NCBI RefSeq assembly: GCF_000715075.1
Contig: NC_134087.1
Location: 109,345,161-109,409,160 of the forward strand
Reading direction: 5' to 3'
Source: Nicotiana tabacum
Taxonomy: Eukaryota > Streptophyta > Magnoliopsida > Solanales > Solanaceae
Length of the DNA stretch: 64,000 bases
Shown here piece by piece: positions 23,749 through 35,639 of the stretch. Position 1 is the first letter of the stretch, and each line of letters opens with the position of its first letter. Position numbers and translations under genes: made by a program. The notes beneath the pieces are model-generated. The model saw only the letters and a list, made by a program, of their open reading frames with translations. It had not been told where the DNA came from and did not search any database.

Positions 23749-23989
23749 CGACCACCCGTGCCTAGGAGAGACAGTGAGCGTCACGTCCTCGCCTATATTT
23801 CACAGCTCTCGTTGATAGCGTTCATGAGGTTTCTAGGAAAATCAACATTTAGTTTAGTCATCTCTCCTTGGTTATCGGTCATGTAGGTTTTTGTGCGTGC
23901 AAAGAAAGAGAAAGATCTTGGGGTTTGTGGTTAGTGACTCACGTTAGCTGTAGATTTAAAGGAAACTAAAAAATTAGCTGATTAAAAAT

Positions 23990-24009
23990 TCCTCACGGAC
24001 GGTGCAAAA
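23990..24009 (-). other. Probable primer binding site of Tat element H
   Basis: Reverse complement reads ttttgcaccgtccgtgagga, a degenerate version of the ttggcgccgtctgtgggga type also seen in element E. It directly follows an LTR end ggtcaaaca (24011 and up). Confidence 0.6.
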
Positions 24010-24010
24010 C

Positions 24011-24735
24011 TGTTTGACCAAAAATATAGATCTTGGTTCAACCAATTATATTTTAATATAAAAGAGTCAATCTTAGCTAATTAATATCCTAAAGACAAAG
24101 TTATAGATTTTATGACAAATAACTTGCATATCTATTCGGATGGAAATGAATATAAGCAATAATAATAGTGCCAATGATCCAAAATGGGGTAGGGCATTAA
24201 ATGGCAATAAATAGCAAATAATGGTATTTAAATAAATAAACATGTGTGAGTTACCCGAAAAATGGTGAGATCTGTAGATATTTTCTTTGACAATGATGAA
24301 TGATTGATAAGCCTTTGAATACTTAGGTTGTTTTTGGATCCAGTAAAAATGCTAGACAAGAATCTTAGTATAAAGGTTATTTTTGTATGCTTGTAATAGG
24401 ACTAGATTCTCTTTATAAAGTCAATATGCTTTTTATAAATGAATATCTCATGTCTCCTATCATTGTGTCTCTTTCTATTTATATGGAACATTTTCCTAAA
24501 AACTCTAATAATATAGGTGCAGAGAATATCCACTAGAACATTCTCTTTTGTATCCTATCTTAAAACAAGCTATTATAACTCTGTCTGAAATGCTCGACCT
24601 TTAACCACGATGACTTCACGAATGCTTCGAGGCTACTTCGACCTGGGGCGGATCTCTGTGGAGACCAAACTTAAAGCACGTGGCAGCCAACGAAGGCTAT
24701 TATGGTGCTGACATGGCATGCCTATATCAAATATA
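24011..24735 (-). mobile_element. 5' LTR of Tat element H (outer boundary uncertain)
   Basis: Begins, in plus coordinates, with tgtttgacc next to the primer site. It is A/T-rich in the middle and has a conserved-looking distal part with 'cttcgaggctacttcgacct' and 'gtggcagccaacgaaggcta'. The outer end is placed near 24735 because the minus-strand sequence there reads tgatataggcatgcc. No duplication can be tested because the other end of H is disrupted. Confidence 0.5.
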
Positions 24736-25097
24736 TTTTTTGGCCTTACAAGTTGTAGTAAAACTTTTCAAATTTGGAGTTCTTTTCATAATATCTTTTG
24801 AGAGAAGTAGCAAAACCTCAAGGCGAAAAAGGTACATTTTGCAATAGGATTAAGATCTGGCATCATATTTCCCAATTACTTTTTATGTGCTTATTATTTG
24901 TCCAATTAATTATATTCTTTTTAAAAAAAATAATAATTCAACTTTATATAATGTGATGACATGATCCCCTTCAATTCTATTAATATATGGAACTTAAGCA
25001 ATGAACTGCATTATATGTATCATGAAATTTGCGTTATGAGGGCCAAGATATCTCGCCTCTTCTCAGTTTTGAGGGTCTCTCATTTGGTAGTTTGTTC
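24736..25097. other. Anonymous A/T-rich DNA
   Basis: About 360 bp with no credible gene, repeat or terminal structure. It forms the left flank of the MITE at 25106. Confidence 0.5.
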
Positions 25098-25105
25098 GTT
25101 CTTGT

Positions 25106-25941
25106 TAGAGCCATTAGTATGGGCTTGGCCCAACTCCAACCCATAACCCGTAATTTAACGGGGTTGGGCTATAATTTTTGGAGCTCATTTAAGAACGAGG
25201 CTTTTAAATCTAGCTCGAGTAAGTTCGTGACCCGTGAAGCTTGACTAAGGCGGGGCTGGGCCGTCCCGTGGACCTAATAAAAATATGTATTTGAAAAGTA
25301 TAAAATATAAAAATTATACGACACAAAAAATATCAAGAAGAGTATCCAAGCTTAAAGTTTATTAAGCTCGTCATATTGAAATATCAAAGTCTTAAAACGT
25401 TAATTAGTTTTAAAAATTTAATTATTCTTCATATTTAACTAATTAATATTGCACACGAATTGTAGATGTAGATGAAAGTGAAGATATTAAGACAACCTTC
25501 TCAGAAGTGGATTCAATTGTGCTTGATGAAAGATGATGTGTTGGATATCTCCTAAGCATCATGGACATTCTCTTGAATAATTTGTTTTGAGTTTTGACTT
25601 TTAGTAAATGAAATATTAGTATTATCGTTTACTTTTTTAGTGTTTATCATATATTGTAACAGTATAAAAAGTTATTAAGTTTTGTGAATTTTTTCCAATA
25701 AGATTTTTTAACTTTTAAATATTTATCCTTTTTAGGTTAGAACTTAAAGAAAAAATATAAAATTATATTTTAAAAAATAATGGGTCGACCCGTGGAGGCC
25801 CGCAGCCCACATAGAGTTGTGGTGGGCTCACCATTATAAGGCACATCAAAATAGTAGGCTAGCTCAGCCCAGTCCATCAATTACTAAAGCCCATGTGGGA
25901 TGGGTTAGGCTAACCCGACCCCGCCCATATTGACAGTTCTA
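25106..25941. mobile_element. hAT-type non-autonomous element (836 bp)
   Basis: Terminal inverted repeats tagagccattagtatgggc / tagaactgtcaatatgggc (right end inverted), flanked by gttcttgt (25098-25105) and gttctcgt (25942-25949), an 8-bp duplication with one mismatch. Subterminal regions are rich in 'gggcc/ggccc' words in both orientations; the centre is A/T-rich. No transposase. Confidence 0.85.
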
Positions 25942-25978
25942 GTTCTCGTCGGCCTCTGAAAAGACCAAATTAAATCTT

Positions 25979-27045
25979 GGCCAAAATGATATGCGGCCCC
26001 TTAAACTTGTCCCGATTTTCCTCCGAGACACCTTATCTTAGGTCTGTTTCAATTGAATACTTCACCTACCCAAAAAAAGTACCTATTAGATACTTTTTTG
26101 ACACCCAACAAAAATAAAGAATGTGTTCAATGCACTCACGGATGACATGACTTTTTGACTAATTCAAACAAGACATGTGACATTTGGGGACCAAAATAAA
26201 TTTTAAAAAGATAAATTATTGAGTAAAAAAACTATATTCAAACATAATCCTAAATTTGCTGCCACTGTCACCTTCTTTCCACGCCGTCTCCACTATTTCG
26301 ATCAAAATGTAACGATTCTCTCCCTGCCACTAGTGGTTCTTGGTGTGCCTTCCTTTTTCTCTGTTCTTCAAGCCCTCTCTAATCTATGTTGGAGAGAATA
26401 CTTTGAACTTAAAAAATAAAGTCTTAGAATGGGATTTTTACCGGTGGAACAACTGTGATTCCTTGCAATTCAAATAGGACCGCCGACCTCTCTTTCGACC
26501 TCAGCTTCATTTTTTCGTTTTATTTTCTTTTTTGCTGGTTTTATGGTGGTAGATGGACAATGTATCATGTAATTTTGGTGAAGTTCATAGCTGACTAGAA
26601 TGGAGATTTGGACCAGGGTTGTCCATATGTATTCTTGACTGGTTTTATTATAGAAAAATGGGTGAAGGTGAAGAAGGTGGTGGCAGATCTGAAACCCGAG
26701 GAAGAAATGAGGCGTCAATGACGCTGTAATAGCAAATCTGAAGGAAAACAAGGGTGGTGAAGGAGATGAGGTGGCTGGAAAAAAAGAAGTAGAAGAAGGT
26801 GGTGGATGGGAGGAAGTGGCGGCAAGAAGATAGAAGGAAGAAGAATAGATAAAATAAAAATTTGACTAAATAATGCCTCTCACGCGCTAGTTGAAGGTGC
26901 ATTTCACACATCATGTCATGTCATCGAGAAATGTCTAATAGGTATACTTTTTGAGTAGGTGAAGTGTTCAATTGAAACAGACCTAAGATAAAGTATTTCG
27001 GAGGAAAATTGAGACTAGTTTAGTGGTCCACATATGATTTTGGCC
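25979..27045. mobile_element. Mutator-like non-autonomous element with long TIRs (1067 bp)
   Basis: Inverted termini of about 110-120 bp begin ggccaaaatSatatgyggmcc and share long blocks such as 'attttcctccga' and 'ttatcttaggtctgtttcaa'. A perfect 9-bp duplication ttaaatctt flanks it (25970-25978 and 27046-27054). Length of TIR and duplication are both typical of MULEs. The interior, about 26220-26890, has open frames but no transposase signature; a captured host fragment is possible and not demonstrated. Confidence 0.92.
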
Positions 27046-27054
27046 TTAAATCTT

Positions 27055-27523
27055 TAAGCCAGGCACCACACCAATAATTAAGTCTAAAAGTCCCATTTTG
27101 GCCTCCATCCAGAATTCCATCGACACTTGAAGTCTAACATTGACAAGATAGGAAGACCTGAGCAGCTTATAGACGGTTTACGACTCTTCATTTGATGAGC
27201 TAATTTTTGGGATCGAAGTTAGACAAATCCGTAATGGAGTAATATCAAAATTAATGTCGTCCATTGAACTAGTGGTGTAGTTGGGTCTAGCGGTCGAATA
27301 GCAGCTACCGAAGGTCATGCTGATTCTAAATGGTGAAGGTGTGACACTCGAAATTGCACATGAATTTGTTTGAGCTTGTGTCATAATTAAGTCGAACGAC
27401 CCAATAGTAGTGAGGGCGTTACTAATTATACTCCGATAAATGATATCGTTACACTGATGAATTAAGTTGAAAATTAATTAAACTAAAATGTTTTCTAAAA
27501 TAAAATATTAATGAGTGGTTTTG
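27055..27523. other. Anonymous flank; its right end is a diverged repeat
   Basis: No credible gene. The part from about 27390 ('aatagtagtgagggcgttac') to 27528 is paralogous to 48208-48389, with indels. It provides the left flank of element D. Confidence 0.55.
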
Positions 27524-27528
27524 AGAGT

Positions 27529-28272
27529 TGTTTACCGTGAAAATGGTAATAACAATTAAATTTAATTATGGGACTCTAAATATACGTGATCTATTTTTAT
27601 GCTAGTTGTTAAGCAATTGATGCTATGTATGTGAGACTTAGAAACGAAATGAGAGTTGAAGATAGGGTGATAATCAAACCGATAGGTCAATAATCGGGGC
27701 CTCGAGTTTGTCGATTTAGGGTCCTCGAGGTCGATTCGGGGCTCGGCTGGGAGCTATCGAAGGTGATCAAAATATGAATAACAGTTACAATAAAATTAAC
27801 GGAGGCTCTTTATGGTCAATGATAAGCAATAAATGAAGAACAACGATGAAGATAATAAATGTAAGCAATAATATCAAGAGAATATGTTAGAGAGCAAATA
27901 GAATGTTCTTGTATATTTCGTGTGGAGCAACTGAAGCAACAACCCTTTACAAGATGACAAGGATACCCTTTATATAGGAGGGGAATCCCAACATAGTACA
28001 AAATACATTAATTACAAAGATAAAGGGATGGGACAGCTAAATAACACCCTGATCCAGGGCTAGGGCAGTCCACTAGGCTCTGTCATTCCTAGCCGTGTAC
28101 CTTGGGAACTCCCTACTCTTACCATAGATGTGGTCGACATTATCCCAAGGTCGGGCGTCGACGAACCTCGAAGGGGAAATTCGACCGTAGCCTTGAATCC
28201 TTGAGGCTTCGAGATGATCTTCTAAGGTGCCTCGATAATGAGGAATTGGACCCTCCGATTTCACCGTACACA
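27529..28272 (-). repeat. 3' LTR of element D (744 bp)
   Basis: On the minus strand it starts tgtgtacggtgaaatcgg (28272 down) and ends cacggtaaaca (27529). A TATA box for the minus strand, tatataaag, lies at about 27970-27978. The first 170 bp or so align with 36967-37138. Confidence 0.85.
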
Positions 28273-28462
28273 TATAGTCTCCGTGCTTTTTAGAGTGAAA
28301 GTGATTAGAAACGACCTTGAATCTTTGTCCCCTCCGATATTCTTGCGATGACGGCAGTCATAAGGTGCCAAAAGACAGTGCACACGTAGCCCTCGAAGGC
28401 CTCCGCATTGATTATGGCAATTAGATGCCCTTTGGCCTCCTTCAATGTGCACGCGGGGCTTC

Positions 28463-28470
28463 TATAAATA
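28463..28470 (+). promoter_or_regulatory. TATA box for the antisense ORF of D
   Basis: tataaata lies 122 bp upstream of the ATG at 28592, outside the LTR and on the opposite strand to gag-pol. Element E has the same arrangement (tataaata at 39023, ATG at 39184). The short pyrimidine-rich leader (ctcccctccttgttcttccc) fits a plant transcription start. Confidence 0.65.
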
Positions 28471-28591
28471 CTCCCCTCCTTGTTCTTCCCAACTCATTAC
28501 ATTTCCAAATCCCGAAAAAGGTTCCTTCTTCCTTTACACTTGTTCTTTCCTAGGAACGCGACTCCCTTTTCTCTCCCGAAATTTTCCAGCA

Positions 28592-31112
28592 ATGACGAAA
28601 ATTTCCGACTCTGTTTCCCAAGAGGATGTGGCCTCACCCTCTTCTCTTTTACCTCAAGGTGAACCGACGATGCCTCCTCGTGCTGAGGAATGCGTTCTAG
28701 GATCTTTCGCGATGGCTTCTGATTTCATGGTCGGGAGGCCTTCATCGAAGCCGGGGCACAGTGAGCCCGTGACTCAGTATATTAGTTCGATAACAGACGT
28801 CGGAAGAGTGAAAGCTGATTGTCGTTAGGGGGATGCGGTGCTTATGGAGATCACTTCTTGGGAGGAGGATATTACGACATACAAAATAGGTTTTCTTAGT
28901 GTGTACACTTACCCGTTTACTCTAGGGTCGGTGGAGCCATCTTCACCCCCGATCAACCCCATGATTCTCGACTTCTGCCAACGATGTCAAGTGACCCTTG
29001 GCCAAATTCATCCTTCATTTTGGCGTGTTGTTTACATGATCACGTACTACGTGAATATGGTCGAGGAGGTGCAGTTCACCCTTGATCATCTGATCAGGAT
29101 GTATAGCCCTCGTCTCTTCCGTGGGGGTCTAATCAAACTCCGTTGTCGAGCCCTGAGGGCCCTCTTTGCCTACACCGAGGAGCATGGGAATGGAGGATGG
29201 ATAAGGAGCTTTGTCCGAGTAAGGACTTCTAACTTGATCCCGGCAGAAAAGATGTTGTTTCCCAAGAGGTGGCATGTGGAACGTAAGTAAACACATTATC
29301 TAGCATTCCTTCGCTTCTCTTTGAATACATTCTTCCAAGCACTTAACTTTTCGTGCTAATGTAGCCGCAACAATTTACCCTGGTGCGGTTCTGGACCTCC
29401 CGGGTTGGATCGGCCACCTAGACCCGATTTGCCCGTATACTGCGTGAGTGTGGCATGATTTATCCCGGGCCCGGTGGGAAGCTAAGGATCATAGTGAGCC
29501 TCTATCCTTGATGTAGTCATCCTTTTCGACTTAAATCGCTACAGGCAGCGCTCTCGTTCCCTGTGCTTACCTCTTGCATTTGTGTAGGTCTGGGGGAAGT
29601 CCCTTGATGAAGGGAGCATTACCCGGCGGGGAGGGTGATTTGGTACCCGATAAAGGGAAGAAGAGACAAAGGGGTCCGTTGGACAGGCCTTCTGAATCTA
29701 AGAAGATTAAGGCGGAATGAGCTAAGGCCGACCCGACAGCTCTAACCCCGAAAATGGAGAGAAACCCTCGAGTTGAGGGTGAGGAGGAAAATAGCTTCTC
29801 GGCAGTGCTCGAGGGAGGAATAAACCTAGCCGATCCTATGGCCGTAGAGATGGTGGCTTCCGAGCCGCAGACTGATGTCGTTGCGGTCCCACTTTGTGGC
29901 AGAGAGGCAACTGAGGGGGTATCAGGCTTTACCCTCGATCTGGTCGGTAGTTAGAGTTCTCCTCGGTCTAGGGTGCCTTCGTTAGGTGGTTCGGAAGGGC
30001 CTAGTTCTAGGGCCTTCAATGGACTAGGGATGGTTGTGACTGACCCTGCCAGTACCGTGGTCGTGATTGATTCTCCTCAGGGAATGACCCTACCTTGTAA
30101 AGGAGTGCAAGATGCCCCGCGCAAAGAATCTCCCGATGCGGGGATGCCTATCAAAGGCAGAGATGGGCTCGAAAGGATTCCAACTGTTCCCGAGGGAGTC
30201 CCTGAAATCGATTCTTCCCTCATCTTTGGTGAGATGAGCAGGATTTGCGAGTAGGTAATCTTTGCGAACCCTGCCTGTCGCTCGGGCCTCGGTTGCCTTA
30301 ACCTTTGTCTCTCTAACTTGTCTTTTTTCTTGGCTTCAGGCCAAGGCGATTTACAATCAGAATTTCACCTGGTATTAGGTTGAGGTGACCCGTCTCGAGT
30401 ATGAGAAGGCCCTTCTTACTGAACAAGTTATCTAGTCCCTATTTGCCATTATTTGAATTTTTTCCAAATCCCAGTGTTTTAACGCCTTGGATCTAATTTG
30501 TGCAGTTTGAGAAGGAAGGTGCCCTACTGAGGGAGTAGCTTCGGGCCAGAAACTCCAAAGTCTCCGAAATCAAACGGCATGAGAGAGAGATAACTTCCGA
30601 GAGGGATTCCCTCCAAGAGAAGGTGACCTTAGTTGGGCGTCGGCTTAGTGAGGCGAGGGAGGATAGTAACAAGTATAGAGGTCTCCATTTTGAGTTGGTG
30701 GCTGCATTATCTAGGATGAAAACTGAAGTCGAGATGCTTATATCATTGCATAGAGAGGATGCTATTGCGACAAGTGCTCAAGCCGGAGGGGCACCCGAGG
30801 GGGCCGAGCTGAGATTGACTGGGGCAGTGGAACATGCTCTATTATGATCTCGAGGGCAGACTTTTGAGGACATACACGCGGGAGATATCATTTTGCCTGC
30901 CGAGTTTGAGAGGGTGGAGACCCTAGAGAAGAGAGATGTTGTCTTGCTTGCTTTCGAATGTTCGCCGAGCAGTGGCTCAGGAGGTGATAAAAATGAAGGC
31001 GGAGCCCCCAGAGGGGAAGAGGGCGTCGAAGATGGGCTGGTGAAGGACCCGTAGTTATCGGGGTACAACCTTTGGTGGAGACATCGAAGATGTAGGTTCG
31101 ATGGTAGATTAG
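28592..31112 (+). pseudogene. Antisense ORF of Tat element D (spliced, coiled-coil protein)
   Basis: ATG 28592 opens a frame to about 29282, broken only by TAG at 28826. The core (28880-29280) contains YTYPFTLGSVEPSSPPINPM, QVTLGQIHPSFWRVVYMI and TLDHLIRMYSPRLFRGGLIK. This resembles the 'putative gypsy type transposon' domain style (Transposase_28), by memory and unverified. Probable introns: donor gt at 29283 with acceptor ag at 29364, and a donor near 30255 with acceptor before 30342. Downstream, 30510-30850 is a charged coiled coil (SEIKRHEREITSERDSL, LVGRRLSEAREDSNKY). The tail near 31040-31112 is acidic. Function unknown. Several stops and shifts make this copy a pseudogene. Confidence 0.75.
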
Positions 31113-31500
31113 GATTCTGTTCGGTTCTCTCTTTATAAGGGTTTTTTCATGACTTGTAAACATTACCCTGGAGGTTATAAAAAGGTTTTTTATTTCCTAT
31201 TCCTTCCTTCCTTTTTGTTTTTCAGAAATACTATGTGATGTACTATGACTTTCGACCCAAGGTCCCGAACTTCGGGTTAGACCCTCGGGCTTTGCTATCA
31301 TCGAGCGACTTGGATTTTATGTATCCGGCCGTTACAACCTTTGATCTTAGCACTGGTGACAGTGACTCATACGCACTGGGTCGATTCCCTCTTTTAGAGT
31401 AAGCTGGCATTTGAGCTCTTATGCTTTTTCTTTCAGGCGTATTTATTAGATTGAGATCAGTCTCCGAGTCGGATCTCAACTCGAGTTCATCTGACCTTCA
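31113..31500. other. Spacer between antisense ORF and arrays of D
   Basis: Non-coding, likely 3' untranslated region of the antisense ORF (tataaaaagg and T-rich stretches near 31176-31225). No motif otherwise. Confidence 0.4.
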
Positions 31501-33070
31501 AGTTTTTAGTATTTCGAGCTGGCCCTTAATCTCTTACACATTTGGTTGGAGCGACCTTATGTTTGGGCTGGCGACTATGGCTCTTATGCCTTGGGTCAAA
31601 GCAACATTTTATGTGGGCTAGCGACAATGGCTCTTACGCCTTGGGTCTGAGGGACCTTTTATGCGGGTGGCCCTAGGGCTCATTAGGCTGGAGACAATAG
31701 ATCTTACACTTTGCTCTTAGGCGTATTTAGTCAACTATTTTGGGTTCAGTGTCCGAGTCGGGTTTTAACTCGAGCTCATTCGACCCTCAAGTTTTGTGTG
31801 GGATGGCAATAATGGCTCTTACGCTTTGCTCCTAGGCGTATTTAGTTAACTATTTTGGGTTTAGTCTCCGAGTCGGGTTTCGATTTGAGCTCATTCGACC
31901 CTCAAGTTTTGTGTGGGTTGGCGATAATGGCTCTTATGCCTTGTGTCGAAGCAACCTTTTATGTGCGTGGCCCTGAGGCTTATTAGGCTGGCGACAATGG
32001 CTCTTAGGCTTTGGGTCGAAGTGATCTTTTATGTGGGCTTTATTTTTCCCTCGATAAGGATTTTTTGAAATAGAGTTCGCCCGACTCTTCGATGGCTTAA
32101 TAAAAATCCACGATTGTGAGTCGTTATATGGAGATGATCGAGCACCACGAAAGGTTTGGCTCGGAGGCTGAGTATCTCGATGCTGATGTTTAGGAGCTGA
32201 CATGGTCGAAGCTCTTTTGCATGTATCAAGGGTAGCCTGTTTAACTGGTTCTTTTCGAAGTAGATTCAAAATGATTAAAGTCCTGTAATTTTGTAGCGAC
32301 GGTCGGGCATCCACGAGTCACGTTAGTTCGGCTGGTACAGCCATGTGACCGGAGCCATTTGTGTTCGACCGGAGCCTTTAAGTCCTGAGTGAATTAGTTT
32401 CGGCATCTATATCGAGGGTATGCCTCTTTATGGGTCTTTCAAGTTCGATATATAGCCAAAACGTTGAGATGTGGTTTATGCCTTTAGTAAGGTTTTACAA
32501 GTTTTACACGCCTTTGAGGTCTTACAGTTTTGGATACTTGGTACAAGTATTGTTCATACCTTTCTTGAGGTCTTACAGTTTTGTTGCTGCCTTATATAGG
32601 TCTTACGAGACCAAGTCTGCCCGCTCGGGGTCTTATGGCCTCAGGTTTTTATAAGTCGATAGAGATGGCACTTGACGGCAGTCCCTGAGTCATCGAGGGT
32701 TTCTTGACTTGAGAGCCATTACTTGTAAGCTTGGTATTGCCTCATTGAAGGCTTACAATTTTCGAAATTTCCGACCTGGAGGTCATTTGAGTTTTTGACG
32801 CCAGTTCCCGAGTGTTCGGGTCGTCTTTTGGATTTGAAGCCATTTTGTGATCTTGTTGTTGTTGCCTAATTGAGGGCTTACGAGCTCGAAGCTCTGACTC
32901 GGGGGTCGCGTTGTTGTGAGTTATCGATGTCGTCCCCAAGTATTCGGGACACTTTCGGCCTTGGAGACATTTTATGATCTTGATGTTGCCTAGTTGAGGG
33001 CTTATGAGTTTGGAGTTTTGACCCAAGGGTCGTTCAGGTGTCGAATTGTTGATGCCAGTCTCCGAGTGTT
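31500..33070 (-). repeat. Hypervariable tandem repeats of element D
   Basis: Two or three related arrays. 31540-32040: units with 'ggctggcgacaatggctctt' and 'acgccttgggtcgaagcaac'. 32480-32660: units with 'gaggtcttacagttttg'. 32680-33070: units of roughly 120 bp with 'ttgcctaattgagggcttac' and 'gccagtccccgagtgttcgg'-like text. They lie between integrase and the antisense ORF, the same relative place as the arrays in H, E and C. Confidence 0.8.
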
Positions 33071-33502
33071 CAGGACAATTTTGACGGAGGAGTCCTTTTT
33101 ACTAAAACGTCGAGTTTCTTTTGAAGTGTAAAATGCTTTGTTGAAAAGTGTTATCCGATTACTTGGTACAAGTATACATCTTTTTGCCGTTAAAAGCTTG
33201 GTTGCTCTATATGAGCACGGTTCATTCGACTGTTTGGCCCGGTATATTACCTTTTCCTATCGAGGTCCCATTTGGTGTGTTTTGGCTTTCCCGAGTAGGT
33301 GACCTTCTGGGGGAGGCCCCCCAGTATTTGAGGAGGATTGTAAAAGAAAACTCGAATACTTGTTGAGTCTACTCAGGTGTCGTATGGCTGTTTCCTCGTT
33401 AAAAACCTAGCCAGAAAAAACCCTTCCAGAGACAAAATCCGGTCAAAGGAAAAGAGTGCAACGTGTGCTCGAGGATGTTCTCAGAATTTTCAATCGGATG
33501 CC

Positions 33503-34760
33503 CTAGCAATAATATCGTTTTAGCATTGATATGTTCCAGTTTCTAGGAAGTTGTTCGCCCTCTAGGGTACCGAGCTTGTAAGACTCTTTGCCGACTACTC
33601 TGAGGATGTGGTACGATCCTTCCCAATTTTGGCCTAGCTTTCCTTTATTAGGGTTTCGGGTGTTAAGGGTGACTTTCCTTAGAACCAAGTCCCTGACTCC
33701 GAAATATCGGAGTTTTGTTCTCCTGTTATAATATCTTTCGATCCTTTTTCTTATGGGCGGCCATCCGGACCAGCGAGGCTTCTCATTTTTCATCTACTAG
33801 TTCGAGGGCCGTTGTCATGGCCTCGTTGTTCGAGCTTTCAGTGGTGTGTTGGAATCTGGCGCTCGGCTCCCCGACCTTCACTGGTATCAAAGCCTCGGCG
33901 TTGTATACTATAGAGAAAGGTGTTTCCCCTATGATTGATTTTGAAGTTGTTCGGTATGCCCACAACACTTAGGGCAACATTTCTCTCCACTTTCCCTTGG
34001 CGCTTTCCAGCTTGTTTTTTAAGTTTTGGATGATGGTTTTATTTGTAGACTCGGTCGGGACATTTGCACTTGGGTGGTCAGGCATTGATAGGATTCTCTT
34101 AATTTTGTGATCCTCAAGGAATTGTGTTACCTTGCTCCTGATGAACTGCCTCCCGTTATCGCATGTTATCTCGGAAGGAATCCCGAATCGGCACATGATA
34201 TAGTCCCAGATGAAGTTAATGACTTCCTTTTTTTCTTACCTTCTCGAAGGCCTGCGCTTCCACCCATTTTGAGAAATAGTCAGTCATAAATAAAATGAAT
34301 TTAGCTTTACCTGGTGCCATCGGCAGGGGACCGACGATGTCCATCCCCATTTCATGAATGGCTATGGCAAAAAGACCAAATGTAGTTGTTCACCAGGTTG
34401 GTGAATGGCAAATCTCTGGCATTTATCGCATTTTCAGACGAACTCATTGGTATCTTTTTCCATGTTGTCCCATAGTAGCCTGCCCTGATTACTTTTTGGA
34501 CCAAGGAGTCGGTGCCGGAGTGATTTCTGCAAGTACCCTCGTGAATTTCTCGGAGTACGTAATCTGTATCCCCTGGCCCCTAACATACTGCCAGGGGGGC
34601 ATCAAAAGTTCTTCTGTATAGAGTCTTGTTTTCATCGAGCGAGAACTGGGCTGCTTTGGTTCACAGGGCCCTTGATTCCTTTGGATCCACATTCAATTTT
34701 CCGTCTTTCAGATAATCAATATATTTATTTCTCCAGTCTCATGTTAGGCTGGTGGAATTA
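33503..34760 (-). pseudogene. Integrase of element D
   Basis: Minus-strand frames give the integrase core and C-terminal part: MCRFGIPSEITCDNGRQF with the second catalytic Asp (34196 down), then a degenerate post-core helix. These are followed by MLWAYRTTSKSIIGETPF (33968 down) and the C-terminal Lys/Arg-rich domain ending LEGEQLPRNWNISMLKRYY (33503). Integrase would insert the cDNA. Frames change between segments and the zinc-binding part (34690-34490) is eroded, so this is inactive. Confidence 0.85.
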
Positions 34761-35055
34761 ATCTCCGTGTGAGCTTCCTCGATCACTGATTTAGATGGCT
34801 GAATAACAACCCCGGGAAGTAGGTCATCTTCTTCAACAGACGACCCAGGTTTGTGAGGACATCGGCCTCGCTATTCTGCTCTCGAGGTACATGGACTAAA
34901 TTCCATTCTTTGAAGCGACCTAATGGGACTTAGATCTTGTCCAAATACCTCTGCATCCTGTCTTCTCGGACCTCATAACTCCCATTCACCTGGTTCACTA
35001 CCAGGAGTGAATCGCATTTTGATTCGATGGCCTCGGCTCCCAGGATTTTGGCCAG

Positions 35056-35570
35056 TTATAAACTTGCAATCATAGCTTCGTACTCGGCTTCATTGTTAGT
35101 CAATTTTGTAGTTTTTATAGATTGTCTGATCACGCCGCCCGTAGGTGGATTTAGGACTATACCGAGTCCGGAACCTCTCACGTTTATGGTGCCATCAGTG
35201 AACAGGGTCCATACCCCGGAAGACATGCCTGATATCAGTAAAAGTTCCTTTTCTACCTTAGGCATGTGGGAGGGCGAGAAATCGGCCACGAAGTCCGCCA
35301 GAATCTGGGACTTGATGGCCGTTCGAGGTTGATACTCGATATCATACCCCTCGAGTTCGATGGCCCATTTGGCCAATTGACCCGATAGTTCGGGTTTGTG
35401 CAATATGCTCCATAGAGTTTATGTCGTTAGAACGCAAATATGGTGGCCTTGAAAATAGGGTTTCAATTTTTGTGTCGCGCTTATTAAGTCAAGAGCTAAT
35501 TTTTCAAGGTATGGATACGTAGTTTCGGCATCCTCTAGGGTCCAGCTTACGTAATAAACAGGGAATTGCG
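35056..35570 (-). pseudogene. Tandem RNase H domains of element D
   Basis: The first domain retains PVYYVSWTLEDAETTYPYLE and, after a shift, LSGQLAKWAIELEGYDIEY (35403 down). It is followed by ILADFVADFSP and then a second RNase H beginning WTLFTDGTINVRGSGLGIVL with TNNEAEYEAMIASL. The first catalytic Asp (TDG) and the Glu of the second domain are visible. Two RNase H domains in series are diagnostic of Tat-lineage Ty3/gypsy elements. Confidence 0.85.
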
Positions 35571-35639
35571 TACCTTGCTCTTCACGAACTAGCACACCTT
35601 GATCAGATGATCGATGTTAGTCAATGGGAACGAATCCTT

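Noticed and set aside
26470..26914. Two overlapping hydrophobic minus-strand frames inside the MULE as a membrane protein
   Set aside because: Composition is driven by a purine-rich plus strand (gaagaaggtgg repeats); no domain recognised.
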